A stretch of 64,000 nt of DNA from positions 47,428,501-47,492,500 of the forward strand of contig NC_077240.1 of assembly GCF_947179165.1 (NCBI RefSeq). The letters run 5' to 3'. A program made the translations under genes and the position numbers. The first letter of the stretch is position 1. Each line of letters starts with the position of its first letter. Source of the stretch: Solanum dulcamara. Taxonomy: Eukaryota > Streptophyta > Magnoliopsida > Solanales > Solanaceae. Positions 59,136-64,000 of the stretch are shown in pieces. The notes beneath the pieces are model-generated. The model worked only from the letters and a program-made list of their open reading frames with translations. It had not been told where the DNA came from and ran no database searches.

Positions 59136-60283
59136 TCTGTTTCCCTATGTAAGAAACTCCCTCTTAAAATGGCCTAGTTGGACACATTTATAACAATAAT
59201 TATTTCCCTCTTTACACTTTCCTAAATGGAGCTAACCGCCTTTCTTCCAGGCAGCTTTTTTTTTTAACCTTGAGTCACACTGGCCTGGGATTGAGGACCC
59301 TGGGCTATGGAATTTTGTTGACTCTATCCCTGCTGATCATACCTATTATGAGGCATAGGAGCACTTGCCACAGATGGAACATAGTTGAAAGAGCTCTTCT
59401 AAAAGGACATGTTGCCCTTACTCTACCTCTGCTTATTCTCAAGCCCAACTGATTTTGCCTTCTTGCTCAGGTGCTCTTCCCTGTCTTTCCTCTTATCATC
59501 CTCTACCTGCTGCATATACACCCTCAATCTAGAAATATCCATGTCAGAAATTAGTAGCGATGCTTTATACTACTTCTTCACATATTTTTCGAAATCAGAG
59601 ACAAACTTCCTCATATTAGACCACATATCTAGGACCATCTCCGGAGCATCTCTAGATAGTTGGATGAACTTCAGGCAATACACCTTTACTGACAAACCCT
59701 CTTGCTTCAAATTCATGAACTCTTCCACTTTTGCTTCCTACAATTCCCTGGGAAGGAAATGATCAATGAAGGCTCCCTCAAACTCATCCTAAATAGTAGG
59801 ATCAACATCCTCACCTCTACCTTCCTCCCACTGGTTGTACCACACATTCGCCACATCCTTGAGCTGATAAGACACCAAATTGACCCCCTCAATCTCCGTA
59901 GCATGCATCACTTTCAGGATCTTCCATATCTCATCAATGAAATTCTAGGGATCCTTATCAACCTTAGAACCCATGAAGACAGGTAGGTTCATCTCTAATA
60001 AGTATCGGATCCTCACTGAAGTTGATGTCTCTTCAGAGCTAGAGATAGGAGCTAGTGAACTCTGGTTACCCGTCTGGCCAGCTATCAGTTCGGTGAGTAT
60101 AGTGATGGCACCTCTTAACTCGGCTTCTAAAGTAGGAGTTAGTTAAGTAGTAGGCTCTTAGGATGCCTCAGTAGACCTGATAGGTCAGCCCCTAGTTCTC
60201 ACTGCATATGGTGGGGGTATCTTAGATTGCAGAACCTCAGTATTGGCGGTGTTCCTTTAACTGGTGGTGTATTTAGGAGGCAT
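59136..60283 (-). pseudogene. Element I gag remnant
   Basis: The minus-strand ATG at 60283 (MPPKYTTS) follows an acceptor-like CAG by 3 nt. Capsid pieces: VFMGSKVDKDP(stop)NFIDEIWKILKVM, GVNLVSYQLKDVANVWYNQW, FEGAFIDHFLPREL. The nucleocapsid knuckle reads CYKCVQLGHFKREF (near 59190), with CxxC and H kept but the last Cys as Phe. About ten stops. Plus-strand frames over this region (59270-59986) are shadows. Confidence 0.85.
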
Positions 60284-60498
60284 TATCTGAAAGTTTGTAA
60301 TGCATGAATTAGGAAGGAACTTTTATCGTTATACTCTTTAGCACGAACTAAGAGTATGAAAGAAGTGAAATATTTCCTAATGTCGTATAGCCTCCGGATT
60401 ATAAGTGTGGTGCACAATACTCCTATAAGCAAGAATCTACTAGACACGGCTTCATAGACTCCCTAGGACTCTTGAACTCTGTGCTCTAATACGAAGTT
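60284..60498 (-). other. Element I leader with PBS and acceptor-like site
   Basis: On the minus strand the LTR end GGGCATGAAA is followed by AACTTCGTATTAGAGCAC (PBS for initiator tRNA-Met). The leader ends TTACAAACTTTCAG|ATA before the gag ATG. Confidence 0.7.
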
Positions 60499-62672
60499 TT
60501 TCATGCCCTAGGAGGATACCCTAGACGTGGTCGACACTCGAAGACCATTACTGGCCCTCAAGTGAACCACTTAGTTTAATTACATGTTCACTCAATCATA
60601 TTCTATCAGCGGAAGACTTACTTATCAAGAAACTACTCATAAAACAAGGCCAAAGGCCAACTATCTATCAAATCCAATCAACATACTAGTATGAAAGAAA
60701 CTAGTAAAATACAATACGAATGAAAAACATCATAATCTAGTCTATGAAGCCTCTATCAACTATCTAAGTGGTGCTAATGACATATTCATGACTACCTCAA
60801 ATCAAATGATAAAAATTAAACTCAAAGCTATAATGATAAATGGGTATCCTCCGAATGCAATGAGGGCTTACCAAATAGCTGAATACGAATAGATCCTCAA
60901 TGATCCGCCTGTTGATATTATCTAATACCTATCTTTGCATCATGAAATGATGTAGGCCCAAATGGACGCCAGTTCATGGAATCCTAATATAGCATAATGA
61001 AATATGCATCAAGGTAGAATCAAATCAACTCAGAGATCTCAAGCTGGGAAGATAAACAACTCAATCAAGGTGTCCTAAGTCTAAACATGAATACGATTTA
61101 GACAGAGACAAATCATATACAATCCAATCCAATCCATTCCAATCCAATCAGAATACTATCAAGACCTATATGGGAGTTTTTCTTATACGACAACCATCAC
61201 TTATGATCAGTGATAGTACAACAAGCCGATGTTGTTGCAACATTCATCCATTACCTTGCCAGGGTAAGAAGGAATCAACAATAATGGATCCAAAACCAAT
61301 CAAGTCCTATCATGTCAAAAAAAGAATTTAGGAAACATCCAACTTAATGGTTCAATCCTCTCCTACGTTTGACGACGTAGTTATTGGTTTGAGTTATTGC
61401 TTACTCTTACCCAATTCGGTGCTGGATACTCTTCCCAAGATACAAAGCTCATAAGATAATCAATCTAAATCAATAAGTCTCTATCAAACTCTTTCAATTC
61501 ATCAATCATCTCAATCAATTTCCCAATCATTTATTTTAAGAGATGGTTAGACAATTATTTATAACACAGTCAGTTGAGACCATTCACTTAGGTGCAATTA
61601 TGAAAATATACAAAACTATGAATTTATCAACACTATCATTATGCTCACATCCTAATCACAATCATACATTCACAAGTTCATTGCTCTAGACTCAATCTTT
61701 AGATATATATAATTCAATATCAAACAACATGCTATTAGGGTTTATGAAACAATTGTTTCAATTTCATATGTTCAAGGAATTCATTTGTAGAAAAGCATGA
61801 ACGTATGTAAATTTTGGAAAAGGAATTCTCAAAAATCCCATTAATGGGGACTCAATCTATTCACAATCAACCTATCACAATCATAGGCACATGGAGGAAC
61901 AAAATCCATATTTTAGTTCAGCCTTACATACCTAGACTCGAAGAGCAATCAAGAACTTGAAGACTTTGCTTGAAGAGCTTGAACCCTAATCTTTCTCCTC
62001 TTCTCAAATCCTTGCTCTCAAATAATCTAAGTGTTAATGAGGGTATTATGCGTTCAATGTATTGACAAGGAAATTAATTTAGTCCTAATATGTCAGGGTT
62101 TTAGTTTGTGAAGGGTGGAAAAAGACCAATCTACCCTTCATTAAAAACTAAAATTGGTCGTCTACAAGTCATTTATTTTTATGTCTCATAGAAACTTCTA
62201 CGGGCCTTCATTTGCAATTGTAGAACTGGGCTAAAAAATATGATGGTCTACGACTCAGGTTTATGAGTCATAGACTCAAATCATCGTATAGGTTTCTCCG
62301 AAGTCTGAAATTTTGAGTCTCTAAACTTTCTCTATGGGTCATTTCTACAACTCGTAGGAACTTTGACGACTCATCAATTCAACTCGTAGGAGTGAAATTC
62401 GACTTAAGATTTTTTGTTAAGTGTCAGGTGCATCTATGAATCATTTCTACGACTCGTAAAAATTATTATTACTTGTAAGATCACTCATAGGTTGGGTTTT
62501 CAAGGTTCAAAAATTTACTAAGTTAAAGAAGGATCTACGAGTCGTCTTTATGACTCGTAGAACCCTCTAAGAATTGTAGAGGACATCCGTGGTCCTTAAA
62601 GTCAATTCTTTTCCTCAAATTTTCTCATAGTCATCGAGCCTAGTTTAGGTTAGGATAACACGAGGTGTTACA
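60499..62672 (-). repeat. Element I 5' LTR (2.17 kb, minus strand)
   Basis: Starts TGTAACACCTCGTG at 62672 and ends at 60499. U3 (62150-62640) is packed with CTACGACTCGTAG-type words. A minus-strand donor-like TAG|GTATGT lies at 61931-61926. TSD on the outer side would be CTCTG; the other side is lost. Confidence 0.85.
61926..61931 (-). promoter_or_regulatory. Splice-donor-like site in I LTR (minus)
   Basis: TCTAG|GTATGTAAGG on the minus strand. With the acceptor at 60287 it would define a leader intron of about 1.65 kb. Confidence 0.45.
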
Positions 62673-62684
62673 CTCTGATACCAG

Positions 62685-63116
62685 TGTAAATAAAATGAGA
62701 AAATAATGACACCAAAAATTTTACGTGAAAACCCTAGCCTGTTAAATAAGAGAAAAACCAAAGGCCAAGAGGAGCAACTGGTATCACTATAGTAAGGAAT
62801 TTTTCACTTGGTAGTCATGAGTACAATACTCAAAGTGACCACAACACACTCTAAATGAATACAATCTTGTGATTTTTCTCCTTACTTAAAATATCGCTCA
62901 CATTTTTTTTCACAAATTATTTTCTCATAGTCTATGGAATAACCCACTTTGCACTCAAATATTTTTTCTCTCTATCTTGGTGTTCTTACAAAATGGTGAT
63001 ATTTTAGTTGTTGAATTTGACAACTACCAAATTCATATTTTTGACTATCTAATTTTAAACCTTGCAACAAAGTAAAAAATATTTATTGCATGGGATGGAC
63101 CTCTAGAGGAGTAACA
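62685..63116 (-). repeat. Element K: short copia-like LTR (432 bp, minus strand)
   Basis: On the minus strand TGTTACTCC (63116) ... TTTATTTACA (62685), followed by CTGGTATCAGAG, an excellent initiator-tRNA PBS. It has the TTTTTCTC...GGTTTTCACGTAAAATTTT words that, from memory, are common in plant copia LTR ends. Element I begins immediately after the PBS, so K's interior is gone or displaced. Size and PBS suggest Ty1/copia; no coding region confirms it. Confidence 0.6.
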
Positions 63117-63366
63117 TCTTATGTTGTGCATTTTTTGGAAGAGTTTAATGATATAGTAAACTGGACTTTCGTAGTTATTATACCTCTAAATTTTATTTTA
63201 TTGTGAACACTCTGGACCTCAAAATTGGACGTTTGAAAACCTTGTTCGTTAAAGATCTAACCATGCTATGGAAAATCCTCTTTCCAGACACTAAAGTTGT
63301 TACTATAAAGACAGTCACCATTAAGAACGATGGAATTCACTGCGTATTCTCGAAAATAAAGGATCA
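63117..63366. other. Intergenic stretch upstream of the F-box pseudogene
   Basis: 250 bp with no recognised feature. One plus frame (about 63208-63375, ending in a TGA that overlaps the pseudogene start) is open but matches nothing I know. It may be the old promoter and 5' untranslated region. Confidence 0.4.
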
Positions 63367-64000
63367 ATGGTGAATGGAATAATAAAGAAATTGCCGGAGG
63401 ATTTGGTGATTAATATACTAATAAGATTTCCAGTAAAATCCCTCATATGATTAAAATGCATCTATAAAGTTTGGTACGCTCTCATACAATCCACCATATT
63501 TATATATCTTCATCTAAACTACCAAACAACTATAAAAGATAGAATTCATTCTCTTCAAGCATTCCATCAAAAAAGAACCAGATGACTTTAAAAATATTTT
63601 GTCTTTTCTTTCTAGTGATGATGACACTTTTAACCCTCTTTTTTGAGATATATACATAACATCTATGTCCTCCAATAGTAACTGTACTTTTTATCCACTT
63701 GTCGGTCCTTGTCATGGTTTGATTGCTTTAACAGATTCCATAACCACAGTCTTATTCAATCCAACTACTAGAAATTTCATATTGCTCCCACATAGCCCTT
63801 TTGTTTGTCCACAAGGTTTCCATCATTTCGTTGAAGGGATTGGGTTTCGCTTCGACTCGATTGCAAAAGACTATAGGATTGTTAGGATTTCTGAAATTTT
63901 TTGGAATCCTTCTAATGATTATCCTGGTCTGAAAGAAAGTAAAATTGATGTTTATGATTTTAGCATTGATTGCTGGAGAGAACTGGACCATGTACATTTG
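63367..64000 (+). pseudogene. SLF: S-locus F-box (SLF)-like pseudogene, 5' two-thirds, runs off the window
   Basis: In Solanaceae self-incompatibility, SLF proteins are the substrate-binding part of a pollen SCF ubiquitin ligase that targets non-self S-RNases. ATG at 63367 opens an F-box: KKLPEDLVINILIRFPVKSL (codons 7-26), then LKC. The F-box-associated part follows in frame from 63647: GPCHGLIALTDSITTVLFNP, FDSIAKDYRIVRISEIFW and IDVYDFSIDCWRELDHV. Three lesions are visible: TGA at codon 28 (63448, where family members have an Arg), a one-base insertion near 63541 (the frame resumes EFILFK), and a second TGA at 63644. The last 354 bases are open to the window edge. SLF-like assignment rests on family memory; a related F-box gene outside the S locus is possible. 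Confidence 0.85.

Larger units (their letters stand above)
58206..62672 (-). mobile_element. Element I: Tekay/Del-like Ty3/gypsy on the minus strand, truncated after early RT
   Basis: Read on the minus strand: 5' LTR 62672-60499, leader with PBS, gag from 60283, protease, then the first part of reverse transcriptase, cut at about 58205. The 3' half and second LTR are missing. The LTR start abuts the PBS of element K. Confidence 0.85.

Noticed and set aside
59270..59986. Plus-strand open frames over element I gag
   Set aside because: They are shadows of the minus-strand gag, which has recognisable capsid and zinc-knuckle text.
1..62672. Endogenous plant pararetrovirus (caulimovirus-like) sequence
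   Set aside because: All reverse transcriptase remnants come with integrase, LTRs and tRNA-primer sites of Ty3/gypsy elements; no movement protein or viral coat motif was seen.
63530..63997. Two minus-strand frames at the right edge
   Set aside because: They are antisense to the SLF-like pseudogene, whose plus-strand motifs are clear.

Overview
The window is repeat-rich plant nuclear DNA. I infer a member of the nightshade family (Solanaceae). The reasons are the Tekay/Del-type and Tat/Ogre-type LTR retrotransposon sequence styles, and a decayed S-locus F-box (SLF)-like gene at the right edge. No intact host gene, rRNA, tRNA or CRISPR array is visible. Nearly every base belongs to a nested stack of LTR retrotransposons, here lettered A to K (window-local names). 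Their boundaries come from TG...CA ends, primer-binding sites (PBS, tRNA-iMet type), polypurine tracts (PPT) and target-site duplications (TSD).

Layout, outermost to innermost. J is a Tat/Ogre-type element. Its 3' internal region (21527-23523, two minisatellites) and 3' LTR (23524-57000 in pieces) host most of the rest. In J's LTR sit a 1.0-kb Mutator-like MITE (23829-24828, 9-bp TSD), element B (25213-43425, TSD AAAGG) and element D (43501-55798, TSD GTTTC). B carries element C (31728-41033, TSD TGTAC/GGTAC). D's 5' LTR carries the 3.6-kb solo LTR E (44366-47982, TSD TTGGC). Left of J's minisatellites is H, on the minus strand (leader 15412-15535, LTR 15536-15587 plus 19767-21526). H is interrupted in its LTR by G (15588-19766) and in its leader by F (window start to 15411). 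F's 3' LTR is interrupted by A (3412-13442, with LTRs over 3 kb). Right of J is an unassigned stretch with a 29-bp minisatellite (57001-58205). It is followed by I (minus strand, 58206-62672, truncated in reverse transcriptase), which sits next to the primer site of K, a short copia-like LTR (62685-63116). Last comes the SLF-like pseudogene (63367-64000, running off the window).

B, C, D, F and I carry recognisable Gag, protease, reverse transcriptase, RNase H and integrase remnants, all broken by stops or frameshifts. None could move on its own.

The most interesting pattern is in the long LTRs. A TATA box is followed about 150-175 bp later by a splice-donor-like AG|GTATGT. In C, D and I a splice-acceptor-like TTTCAG lies 3-4 nt before the gag ATG, and in B the same place reads TTTCAA. 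This suggests a 5' leader intron of roughly 1.5-1.8 kb that would remove the rest of the LTR and the PBS from a gag-pol mRNA. A second shared pattern is a stem-loop in B, C, D and G LTRs with paired (compensatory-looking) substitutions.
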